Below are positions 6,278-12,263 of a DNA stretch of 12,263 bases, piece by piece (position 1 is the stretch's first letter; each line of letters begins with the position of its first letter). The position numbers and the translations under genes were made by a program. The stretch lies in the NCBI GenBank assembly GCA_030672805.1, contig DAOVFR010000044.1, forward strand, positions 1 to 12,263, read 5' to 3'. Source of the stretch: Candidatus Krumholzibacteriota bacterium (GTDB lineage Bacteria; Krumholzibacteriota; Krumholzibacteriia; Krumholzibacteriales; Krumholzibacteriaceae). The notes under the pieces are model-generated. The model made no database searches. It had not been told where the DNA came from and worked only from the letters and a program-made list of their open reading frames with translations.

Positions 6278-6307
6278 TGCCCTTGTACTCGTCTGAAGGA
6301 GTTTGCG

Positions 6308-8206
6308 GTGAGAAGCGAATCTGAAAAGAGACCGGTTTTGACGTCGCCGTGGAAGATCGGTGTCCTGGTCGCCCTTCTCATGGTGATCGTCAGTTGTGGC
6401 GCGAGTTACTACATGATATATACGTACGATATTAAACTGAGCTGGCTGATGGCTGAATCGGGCAGATGGAGCATCGATTACAACCTCTTCGTCAATGAGA
6501 TGTATCCCCTTGTTGCCGGCCTGGTTCTGATCTCGCTGTCCAGTTATTTTATCATCGCTTCGGCCGTTCGGCGATACAAGTGTTACCTTGCTTCCGGGCA
6601 GGACTACAACAAGATGATCTCGCTGGCCGAGAGTATCGATGACCTGACCAATCCAGCCCAGATCACGAAGCTTTCCGATTATCCGAAACTGCAGTCGCTA
6701 CTGAGGAATTACGGGGGCCAGATCAAGGAAATCTCCTCGGAGTTTGAACGGAAAGAGAAGGAATCAAGATCCGTCGATTTCGAGATTGAGATCGATTCGC
6801 TCTTCAACGGGAATGAACCGAACAGGGAGATAATCGAAGGAAAGTGGTGGGCCTCACTGTTCATGAAGGTAGAGAGTTACATGAAAACGCTGCAGTGCGA
6901 GATCGGCGAGATGAGCAGCAGAAAAGAGCAGATCCGCCACACGCTGGGCCAGACTGTTCTCTCCTTCGGGAAGATCATCGAGGCGGTGGCCGACTCGAGT
7001 GAAGATCTGCTGGAGATTGTCCGGTCCGTCGGAGAACTGGACAGCATTGCGAAGGATTTTTCCGATACGGACCCCGTGACGTCGCGGGCCGCGACAGGCG
7101 GCGGGGAAGCCGAAGCGATCGTCGGCGATATGGAGACATACCTTGAACAACTGGCGGAGGGAAGCAGCATATTTTTCAAGTTCTCGGAGGAGAACAACGG
7201 TCTTGCCCTGAACATGGCATTGATGGCGGCACGCGGCGAGGCCAGCGAAAACGACCTCGCCCAGTTTGCCGAAAAGGTGCGTTCGACAGCCGAACGGTTC
7301 GACAAGCTCGGGAAAAGCATTGTAAATATCGGCAATAACCTCGGGAACAAGTGTGGCGAGCTTAAACGAAGTATCGGTGGTCCCGCACCTGCAGGCACCG
7401 CCCCGGTTTCCGATATCGGAAACGAAATCCTGGCGATTGCGAGAAAGATCGAGGACAGGAGCAAGATGCTCCAGGAGAAAATATGCTATCTCGGCAGCGA
7501 GCTCCAGGATGCGAACGAGTTGCTGCAAAAGAGCCTTAAAGAGCATGCAGATTCCACGGCAGGCCATGATGGAGAAATACAGGAAAAACCGTACAGCAAA
7601 GACAAAGGGGAAATCGTTAACTTTGGCGCCGGTTCGGACAGCGTCCGGGATACAGACGGCAGCCAGGATCTGGTGATAGACCACGGCGGGACGTGGGATG
7701 GAAACGAAGGAACGGGTCTCGATTTCACGCCGTTCGAGATGTCGGAGAAGCAGGCCGTCGAACCGTCGTTCGAGGGTGTCGAGTCGAGCGTGGATGAGAG
7801 GGCAACCCTCGACGGGATGGAGGGCGTGTTGGAACAGCAGGTTTCTCCGGAGATCCCGCCGGGCAGCCCCGGTGACGGGCAGATGGGAATACGGACAGGG
7901 GGGCCCGGTTCGGGGGAGAGCTGGATGGAAATGCCCGGCCACCGCTGGGTCAAGATCGATGTCGAGAAAAGTGAGCGGGAAGGTGATGTGGGAGCGGTCG
8001 AGGTCGAGGTCAGGGAGGACGTGGAGGCCGGAATCCAGGCTGGGACTTCCGGGGAGACGCTTGCTGCGGAGGAACCCGTACAGCAGGCTGATACGGCGGC
8101 CGCCGCCCGGGCCGGGTCAGAGCATGGCGACGATAACGAACCGGTCCATGATCTGTTCGAACTCGGTGCCGTCGAGTACGTAGAGGAAACACAGGCGAGG
8201 AGTTGA
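6308..8206 (+). CDS. Membrane protein with degenerate MCP-like signalling domain and acidic tail
   Basis: This 632-residue protein begins with GTG, 6 nt after AAGGAG. Two hydrophobic segments (about 16-38 and 66-88) bracket a loop of only about 27 residues, too small for a sensor domain. A helical cytoplasmic region follows. Residues 291-335 resemble the hairpin tip of chemoreceptors: ALN at 300-302, AAR at 307-309, then FAEKVRSTAER (320-330). The IEAAR glutamate that helps contact CheA/CheW is Met306, and the RAGE step is altered. No clear methylation sites are seen. Residues about 415-632 are acidic and Gly-rich, probably disordered, with islands such as HRWVKIDVE (545-553) and DLFELGAVEYVEE (615-627). 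IVSC at 27-30 looks like a lipobox. It overlaps or abuts the CheA-like gene. I infer a receptor-like anchor or scaffold. Confidence 0.65.
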   Translation: MRSESEKRPVLTSPWKIGVLVALLMVIVSCGASYYMIYTYDIKLSWLMAESGRWSIDYNLFVNEMYPLVAGLVLISLSSYFIIASAVRRYKCYLASGQDYNKMISLAESIDDLTNPAQITKLSDYPKLQSLLRNYGGQIKEISSEFERKEKESRSVDFEIEIDSLFNGNEPNREIIEGKWWASLFMKVESYMKTLQCEIGEMSSRKEQIRHTLGQTVLSFGKIIEAVADSSEDLLEIVRSVGELDSIAKDFSDTDPVTSRAATGGGEAEAIVGDMETYLEQLAEGSSIFFKFSEENNGLALNMALMAARGEASENDLAQFAEKVRSTAERFDKLGKSIVNIGNNLGNKCGELKRSIGGPAPAGTAPVSDIGNEILAIARKIEDRSKMLQEKICYLGSELQDANELLQKSLKEHADSTAGHDGEIQEKPYSKDKGEIVNFGAGSDSVRDTDGSQDLVIDHGGTWDGNEGTGLDFTPFEMSEKQAVEPSFEGVESSVDERATLDGMEGVLEQQVSPEIPPGSPGDGQMGIRTGGPGSGESWMEMPGHRWVKIDVEKSEREGDVGAVEVEVREDVEAGIQAGTSGETLAAEEPVQQADTAAAARAGSEHGDDNEPVHDLFELGAVEYVEETQARS

Positions 8207-8220
8207 CAGGAGAGGGCCCA

Positions 8221-9834
8221 GTGGTTGAATTGAACACCGAGAACAGGCAGCTCTTCGGTGAGCAGGTCAATGACCACATCGAGAAGCTGAACGAACTGAT
8301 GGGACTCACATCGGGCGAGTCCTTCGGCGGTGATAATATAAGGAAGGTGTGCCTTGCGACGAAGCTCCTCGTGGGCAGCACGAGAATGCTCGGCCTGAGC
8401 GAGTGGAGCAGGACGCTGGACATGCTGAAGCAACTTCTGGAGCGGTCGGTCGTTGCGGGGCGGAGCTGGGACGAACTGCTGTCGCAGGTCGTCTCTGAAA
8501 TCCTCGAGACGGAGGAACAGGCGGTAGCCGAGATCCTGACCGGCGATGTCGAGGCAATCGATACCACCGGGTCGTTCGGCGGCCTGCAGAGAGAGATCGA
8601 TGTGATCCTGAAAGAGGTGTTCGATGCTGATACCGGATCGGATGCAGGCATGAAATCTGCATCGCTGTCGATCAAGAAAAACGAGTATCTCGATGAACCC
8701 GCACGGGGATTTTCAACGATGAGGAAGCTGATGGAGTCACTCGAACGGGTGAGCAAGGGGTTTGCCGAGTATATCGAATCTCCCGCCCGGGGTGAGGATA
8801 AGTTCGGGGAGATCGAACACTCCTTCGGCGAGAGCAGGTTCCTGATCGGTCTCGTTGAAAACATTCTCAAACGGCTGGGCAGCTCGAACCGTTCGTTTCT
8901 CCCTACCGTCACGGGCGCCACCGTACTGGAGGGTGTCAGGGATTTCTTTAACCTGCATAGTCGCCTGAGGGGATGGAACGCATGCCTCGAGACGTTGGCA
9001 GATGAGTTCTCTATGGAACAGGATCCGGCGTCCGCTCTGGCACAGGTGCTCGAACACTGCCTGTTCGACACGTGCAGGATGCACGAGTGCAAGAGGGATG
9101 CGAAACTCGAGGTCAAGGTTACGGTCAAAGACGAAGGATCATTTCTCGTGGTTACCTGTTCCGATAACGGCGCGGATTTCATGTGCGATTCAGAGGTCGA
9201 CCGTGAAGATGCAGCGGCGTTCTATCCGGGCCTGCTGAGCATTCGGACCATTCTGAAACGTTGGATGGGGCTGCTCAGTGTGGAACCGGAGAAAGGGAAC
9301 GCTGCGCGATTCCGGTTCACGTTTCCGCTTTCCGGGAGAAGGACGACATACAGGATCATCACCGCTTCGGCAAAGCAGTTCGCCGTGCAGGCCCGGAGTG
9401 TCGAGAGCATCACCGAAATGAACGATAGCGAATTTATTCGGGAAATCAACAAGCAGTATGTGATCAGGGCAGGAGAAAGAATTCCGGTGTACCGGCTCGA
9501 CGAGCTGGCGGCAGAGGAGATCGGTACGGCAGGCGATGATAGTCAGGTAATGTTCGTCGGTCTTGCGGACGAGCGTGTCGGCATCATGATCGAGCGTGAG
9601 AATCAACGGGTGGAAGGGATCGTCGAACAGCTCACCGAAGGTAACTGGGCTTCGTTGACGAAGCAGTGCCTGCATCTCGGTGAGGACGAGTTTCCCGTCA
9701 TTGACGCCCGGCTCGTGCTCGAAAAGGCAAGGTATCTCAACAGGCTGGACAACATAGAGGAGGAAACAGGTTCATTCGTGTGCATGGAGGAAGGCGGGAG
9801 CGGCTGTAATGAAGAAACGGTTCCGCGTGTGTAA
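8221..9834 (+). CDS. CheA-like protein lacking the phospho-accepting His and an intact ATP site
   Basis: Start GTG 8221 is chosen because GGAGAGG (8209-8215) lies 5 nt before it. A TTG at 8203 would add six residues and overlap the previous stop but has a badly placed ribosome site. The 537-residue product has CheA architecture. An Hpt-like helix has KLLVGSTRMLG (48-58) where CheA reads HTIKGSSGMFG, so the phosphoacceptor His is Lys48 and the KGS Lys is Val51. A helical middle follows. The HATPase-like fold has its N-box Asn as Asp283, SDNGAD (314-319) in place of DxGxG, and no glycine-rich GxG lid before GLLSI (337-341). Residues about 375-506 form a CheW-like domain ending FPVIDARLVLEKA. 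It should bind receptor and CheW-type partners, while kinase activity looks unlikely. Alternative: a divergent but active kinase. Confidence 0.7.
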   Translation: MVELNTENRQLFGEQVNDHIEKLNELMGLTSGESFGGDNIRKVCLATKLLVGSTRMLGLSEWSRTLDMLKQLLERSVVAGRSWDELLSQVVSEILETEEQAVAEILTGDVEAIDTTGSFGGLQREIDVILKEVFDADTGSDAGMKSASLSIKKNEYLDEPARGFSTMRKLMESLERVSKGFAEYIESPARGEDKFGEIEHSFGESRFLIGLVENILKRLGSSNRSFLPTVTGATVLEGVRDFFNLHSRLRGWNACLETLADEFSMEQDPASALAQVLEHCLFDTCRMHECKRDAKLEVKVTVKDEGSFLVVTCSDNGADFMCDSEVDREDAAAFYPGLLSIRTILKRWMGLLSVEPEKGNAARFRFTFPLSGRRTTYRIITASAKQFAVQARSVESITEMNDSEFIREINKQYVIRAGERIPVYRLDELAAEEIGTAGDDSQVMFVGLADERVGIMIERENQRVEGIVEQLTEGNWASLTKQCLHLGEDEFPVIDARLVLEKARYLNRLDNIEEETGSFVCMEEGGSGCNEETVPRV

Positions 9835-9838
9835 CAGG

Positions 9839-9882
9839 GATCGGACCGATCTCCGCGCGTGCTTGATTGAAGAGGTCGGACC
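9839..9882 (+). promoter_or_regulatory. Two TCGGACC-centred dyads before the HTH gene
   Basis: GATCGGACCGATC (9839-9851) is a perfect 6-bp dyad around one base. GGTCGGACC (9874-9882) is a second small dyad. Both contain TCGGACC, at 9841-9847 and 9876-9882, 35 bp apart. Arms this close fold poorly as RNA, so protein binding to DNA is likelier. They sit in the 71-nt gap before a predicted DNA-binding protein, and autoregulation by it is a natural guess. No -10/-35 pair is convincing here. Confidence 0.35.
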
Positions 9883-9905
9883 CCATTTAGCACGGAGAGG
9901 TTGAC

Positions 9906-10145
9906 ATGGTTAAACAGCATCAGCATGACTACGGCAGCATCATCATTGGTGGCCATGACGACGTCAGTGAAGTGATGACCTCTGTTGAGGCGGCAGAGTA
10001 TCTCAAGATGCACGTGAAGACGGTATGCCGCCTGGCCAAGGAAAAGAAGATCCCCGCCAAGAAGGTGGGAAGTGAATGGCGGTTCCTTAGAAGCGTCCTC
10101 GATAGCTGGCTTGCCCAGGAAACGGTGGTGGAGACCGGCGATTGA
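9906..10145 (+). CDS. Excisionase-type helix-turn-helix DNA-binding protein
   Basis: This 79-residue protein is nearly all one winged HTH of the excisionase/MerR-like class (HTH_17). The first helix is SVEAAEYLK (26-34), followed by HVKTVCRLAKEKK (36-48), the basic turn IPAKKVG (49-55), then EWRFLRSVLDSWL (57-69), matching the family pattern of xAAxxLxVSxxTVxRLxxxGxIPAxKxGxxWRxxxxDLxxWL. The ribosome site GGAGAGG (9894-9900) is well placed. Residues 1-20 are His-rich (H5, H7, H17). No integrase, recombinase or attachment site is near, so a role in phage excision is unlikely. Inside a signalling operon it may be a small regulator, perhaps acting on the dyads just upstream or linking the complex to DNA. 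These roles are inference. Confidence 0.8.
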   Translation: MVKQHQHDYGSIIIGGHDDVSEVMTSVEAAEYLKMHVKTVCRLAKEKKIPAKKVGSEWRFLRSVLDSWLAQETVVETGD

Positions 10146-10169
10146 GGCAGGTATAGCTGGAGCTGATAT

Positions 10170-12059
10170 ATGGGTGGGACGATATTCAAACGGCTTGACA
10201 TCGGAGGCCCCGACGTCGCGGTGTTTGAGATCAGCGGCAAGCTGGGTTTCCATGAGAACCTGAAGGTGGAGCGGCTTGTCAAGGAGTGTCTGAAGCGACG
10301 ATTCAAGCTGGTTGTATTCAATTTCTCGGAGCTTATTTCCCTGGGTGGGGGAGTGGCGAAGATCCTCCGCCGGTTTGTCGATGAATACAGCGGAAGCGTT
10401 GGAGAGGTCAGGTTTGTCGTTACGAACGATATCGTTCTGAAGTTTCTTCAGGACGAGGGTAATTCCATATCCATATTCAGGTCTCTCGATGAGGCGATGC
10501 CGGATGCTGGAGAGGGGGGCGATACGGAAACCGGTACCAGGATCACTCCGGGAAAGGAGCACGAGAATTCGGAATTACCCGGCGCCGGCGCCGGGAATCC
10601 AGGAAGTGACAGCGGCCCGGAAACACCGGAGCAGGGCGAAGACGGTGTTATATTGATGGCGTACGACGGGACCGGTGAGGCTCGGAGCGGCGGCGGTAAG
10701 GCCGGCCTGCCTGAAGGGAAAGCGGACGGACCGGCAGGAGACGGTTCGGATACCGGAGACGGGGAGGCGATCGAAATCGACCGATCACCGGAGCACGGTG
10801 GCGCCGGGGGTAAGGGCGGAGCGGACAATTCCGGATCGATTGGGATCTTCTCCGAGATTTTCGGGAACGGTCCATTTACGTCTCCTCCCGCGTGGATCGA
10901 GAAACCGACGTCTCCGTTCTCGAAAGATGAGCAGGAGCTCAACGTCAGGGATGACGATTTCGAGGAGCTCAACAAGAGACTCAAGCGCCGTATTCTCGAG
11001 CTGAAAACGCTCTTTTCGATAAGCTGCGATTTCAGCACGATCAGGGACAAGAAAAAGTTGCTCGATATCTTCCTCCTCACCTCGATTGCCCAAGGAGGCG
11101 TTGAATCGGCCGTTTTCCTCGAGAAACGCGGCGAGCATTTCGAGACGGTCATGTCGAAAGGGATCAACCTGGATAACGTCGAGGGGATTAGGCTATCCGG
11201 AGAGCTCGTAAAGGAGATCGAGAACGAGAACGTGGTGATCGGCCTGGACAACTTGTCACTGACCGAGGAGAATGCCGGGATACTCAAGAAAGAGGGGATC
11301 GAGTATATATGTCCCTTCCACCAGTTGGATGGGCTTGCCGGGCTCGTGCTTCTTGGAAAACGCATCGCGGGCCGCGGCATGAAGAAGGACGATTTCGAAT
11401 TTATCAAAATCCTGGTCAGCATTGCACAGGGCGCGTATGAAAACGCCGTCAGTTTCGAGAGGGAGAATGAACGGACGCTCGGGATCGTAAAATCACTGAT
11501 CTCGCTGATCGAGGAAAATACACTCGTACAAGGTTCGTCGGAGTTCGTATCCCGCTATGTCGGGATGGTTGCGAAAAGCATGGGTTATCCCGATGATCAT
11601 TTCAAGGACCTGATCTATGGAACGGTGCTTCGCGATATGGGGATGATCAAGATCAGCGATCTTATTCTCAGAAGCCCGCGTGATCTCAACAAGGAGGAAT
11701 GGGAGATTATCAAGAAGCATCCCGAGGACGGCGCCAATATGCTCGAGAGGATGAAGTTTAACAACCATATCGTTGATATCGTCAGGACACACCATGAACG
11801 GTTCAACGGGGAGGGTTATCCTCTGGGCTTGCGTGGAAAGGGAATACCGTTCGGATCGCGGATCATTTCAGTCATCGAGAGTTACACGGCCATGATCAAC
11901 GAGCGGCCGAACAGGCCGGCGCTCTCGGAGAAGGAGGCCCTCGACACCCTCAAGGAGAACCACGGGCTTCGCTATGACCGTGAAGTCGTTTTGCAGTTCT
12001 CGAGGATCATGGAGAAGGAACTGGCGAAGTCCGTGCATCCCACGATTATCACTTCTTGA
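10170..12059 (+). CDS. STAS-linker-GAF-degenerate HD-GYP signalling protein
   Basis: Start ATG has GGAG (10159-10162) 7 nt upstream. Domains in the 629 residues: STAS-like (about 1-108), Gly/Asp/Glu-rich disordered linker (about 111-250), short coiled coil (260-282), GAF-like (about 283-430), HD-GYP-like (about 435-618). The HD-GYP outline is unmistakable: LNKEEWEIIKKHP (506-518), HHERFNGEGYP (541-551), IPFGSRIISVIE (559-570). Yet HDxGK reads RDMGM (488-492), the early HSxRV His appears as Phe459, and the ADxxDAM motif reads IESYTAM (569-575). Most metal ligands are gone, so hydrolysis of cyclic di-GMP looks unlikely. The STAS phosphosite region reads SLGGG (57-61), without Ser at the usual DSSG position. 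It could bind cyclic di-GMP or partners without catalysis. Confidence 0.75.
   Translation: MGGTIFKRLDIGGPDVAVFEISGKLGFHENLKVERLVKECLKRRFKLVVFNFSELISLGGGVAKILRRFVDEYSGSVGEVRFVVTNDIVLKFLQDEGNSISIFRSLDEAMPDAGEGGDTETGTRITPGKEHENSELPGAGAGNPGSDSGPETPEQGEDGVILMAYDGTGEARSGGGKAGLPEGKADGPAGDGSDTGDGEAIEIDRSPEHGGAGGKGGADNSGSIGIFSEIFGNGPFTSPPAWIEKPTSPFSKDEQELNVRDDDFEELNKRLKRRILELKTLFSISCDFSTIRDKKKLLDIFLLTSIAQGGVESAVFLEKRGEHFETVMSKGINLDNVEGIRLSGELVKEIENENVVIGLDNLSLTEENAGILKKEGIEYICPFHQLDGLAGLVLLGKRIAGRGMKKDDFEFIKILVSIAQGAYENAVSFERENERTLGIVKSLISLIEENTLVQGSSEFVSRYVGMVAKSMGYPDDHFKDLIYGTVLRDMGMIKISDLILRSPRDLNKEEWEIIKKHPEDGANMLERMKFNNHIVDIVRTHHERFNGEGYPLGLRGKGIPFGSRIISVIESYTAMINERPNRPALSEKEALDTLKENHGLRYDREVVLQFSRIMEKELAKSVHPTIITS
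10578..10595. repeat. 18-bp perfect palindrome inside a coding linker
   Basis: CCCGGCGCCGGCGCCGGG is fully self-complementary and lies in the Gly/Ala/Pro part of the STAS-GAF linker. It encodes alternating Gly-Ala. It may simply reflect GC-rich low-complexity codons, but it could also slow a polymerase or serve as a binding site. Confidence 0.6.
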
Positions 12060-12074
12060 GAGGATGGATAAGAC

Positions 12075-12263
12075 GTGAAAGAGAATGTCCTGATCGTCGA
12101 CGATGATCCCAACGTTGTGGAAATCCTCACCGAATCGCTGAAGAGCCGTGGGTACAGGACCGAGTCGGCATACGACGGGGTGGAGGCGATCGAGAAGTAT
12201 GATTCGTTCAAGCCCGATATCGTTGTTCTTGACGTGGCGCTGCCGAAGAAGAACGGATTCGAT
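12075..12263 (+). CDS. Response regulator receiver domain (partial, cut by window edge)
   Basis: The first 63 codons of a response regulator are visible. The receiver signature is intact: acidic triad Asp9-Asp10-Asp11 in VLIVDDDP, and phosphoacceptor Asp53 in IVVLDVALP, followed by KKNGFD where CheY-like domains have MPxMNGxE. GTG start at 12075 follows an AGAGGA ribosome site (12059-12064) by 10 nt, 15 nt after the previous stop, so it belongs to the same operon. The output domain lies outside the window. It may be CheY-like, DNA-binding or a sigma-54 activator. Unlike the upstream genes, its active residue is preserved, so it may receive phosphate from a kinase elsewhere. Confidence 0.85.
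   Translation, partial: MKENVLIVDDDPNVVEILTESLKSRGYRTESAYDGVEAIEKYDSFKPDIVVLDVALPKKNGFD

Noticed and set aside
6854..9182. Long minus-strand frames opposite the MCP-like and CheA-like genes (6854-7942, 8010-9182)
   Set aside because: They are Ser/Pro/Arg/Leu-rich antisense shadows with no motifs, while the plus-strand frames show clear domains and ribosome sites.
9906..10145. Mobile element or prophage remnant, suggested by the excisionase-type HTH
   Set aside because: No integrase, transposase, attachment site or tRNA is in view, and the gene has the spacing and ribosome site of an ordinary operon member.
10448..11422. 324-codon minus-strand frame opposite the STAS-GAF protein
   Set aside because: It is a Ser/Pro-rich mirror of the Gly/Asp linker codons, with no recognisable domain. 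The plus strand is clearly coding.

Overview
Organism. The window is GC-rich and gene-dense, with frequent GTG starts, ordinary Shine-Dalgarno sites, one near-perfect sigma-54 promoter, sigma-70-type promoters, and genes built from receptor, CheA, STAS and HD-GYP modules. That suggests a diderm, signalling-rich bacterium such as a Desulfobacterota-like or FCB-type candidate lineage. No rRNA, tRNA or marker gene allows closer placement, so the lineage is a guess. I see no CRISPR array, insertion sequence, integrase or RNA gene. Layout, left part (1-6018): housekeeping and accessory metabolism. A HisJ-type PHP phosphatase (211-1014) has its own promoter, which overlaps a G-quadruplex motif. guaB (IMP dehydrogenase, 1147-2613) follows behind a consensus-like promoter with an operator-like dyad on its -10, a possible 27-codon leader peptide whose stop codon abuts the guaB GTG, and a hairpin just before that start. 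Next come a short QueG-like double [4Fe-4S] protein (2637-3362) and an alpha/beta-hydrolase esterase (3337-4248) that overlaps it. An unrecognised 255-residue protein (4254-5021, minus strand) converges on the esterase and diverges from a nitrilase-superfamily amidohydrolase (5212-6018). Layout, right part (6019-12263): the unusual region. A 289-base spacer holds a distal 8+8 bp dyad, a possible sigma-70 promoter, a clear sigma-54 promoter and a 5'-UTR hairpin. It feeds a same-strand gene row: (1) a two-TM protein with an MCP-like cytoplasmic tip and a long acidic tail; (2) a CheA-architecture protein whose Hpt histidine is Lys and whose ATP-binding boxes are eroded; (3) a 79-residue excisionase-type HTH protein; (4) a STAS-acidic linker-GAF-HD-GYP protein whose STAS phosphosite and HD-GYP metal ligands are mostly replaced; (5) a response-regulator receiver with an intact phosphoacceptor Asp, cut by the window edge. 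How they may work together. By reading motifs, each enzymatic or phospho-accepting module in genes 1, 2 and 4 appears to have lost its key residues while its fold and interaction surfaces remain. Only the receiver at the end looks chemically competent. My inference is a membrane-tethered, chemosensory-derived scaffold that relays by binding rather than by phosphotransfer or cyclic-di-GMP hydrolysis, made under sigma-54 control. I do not recognise this combination as a described system. It is the main item for follow-up.
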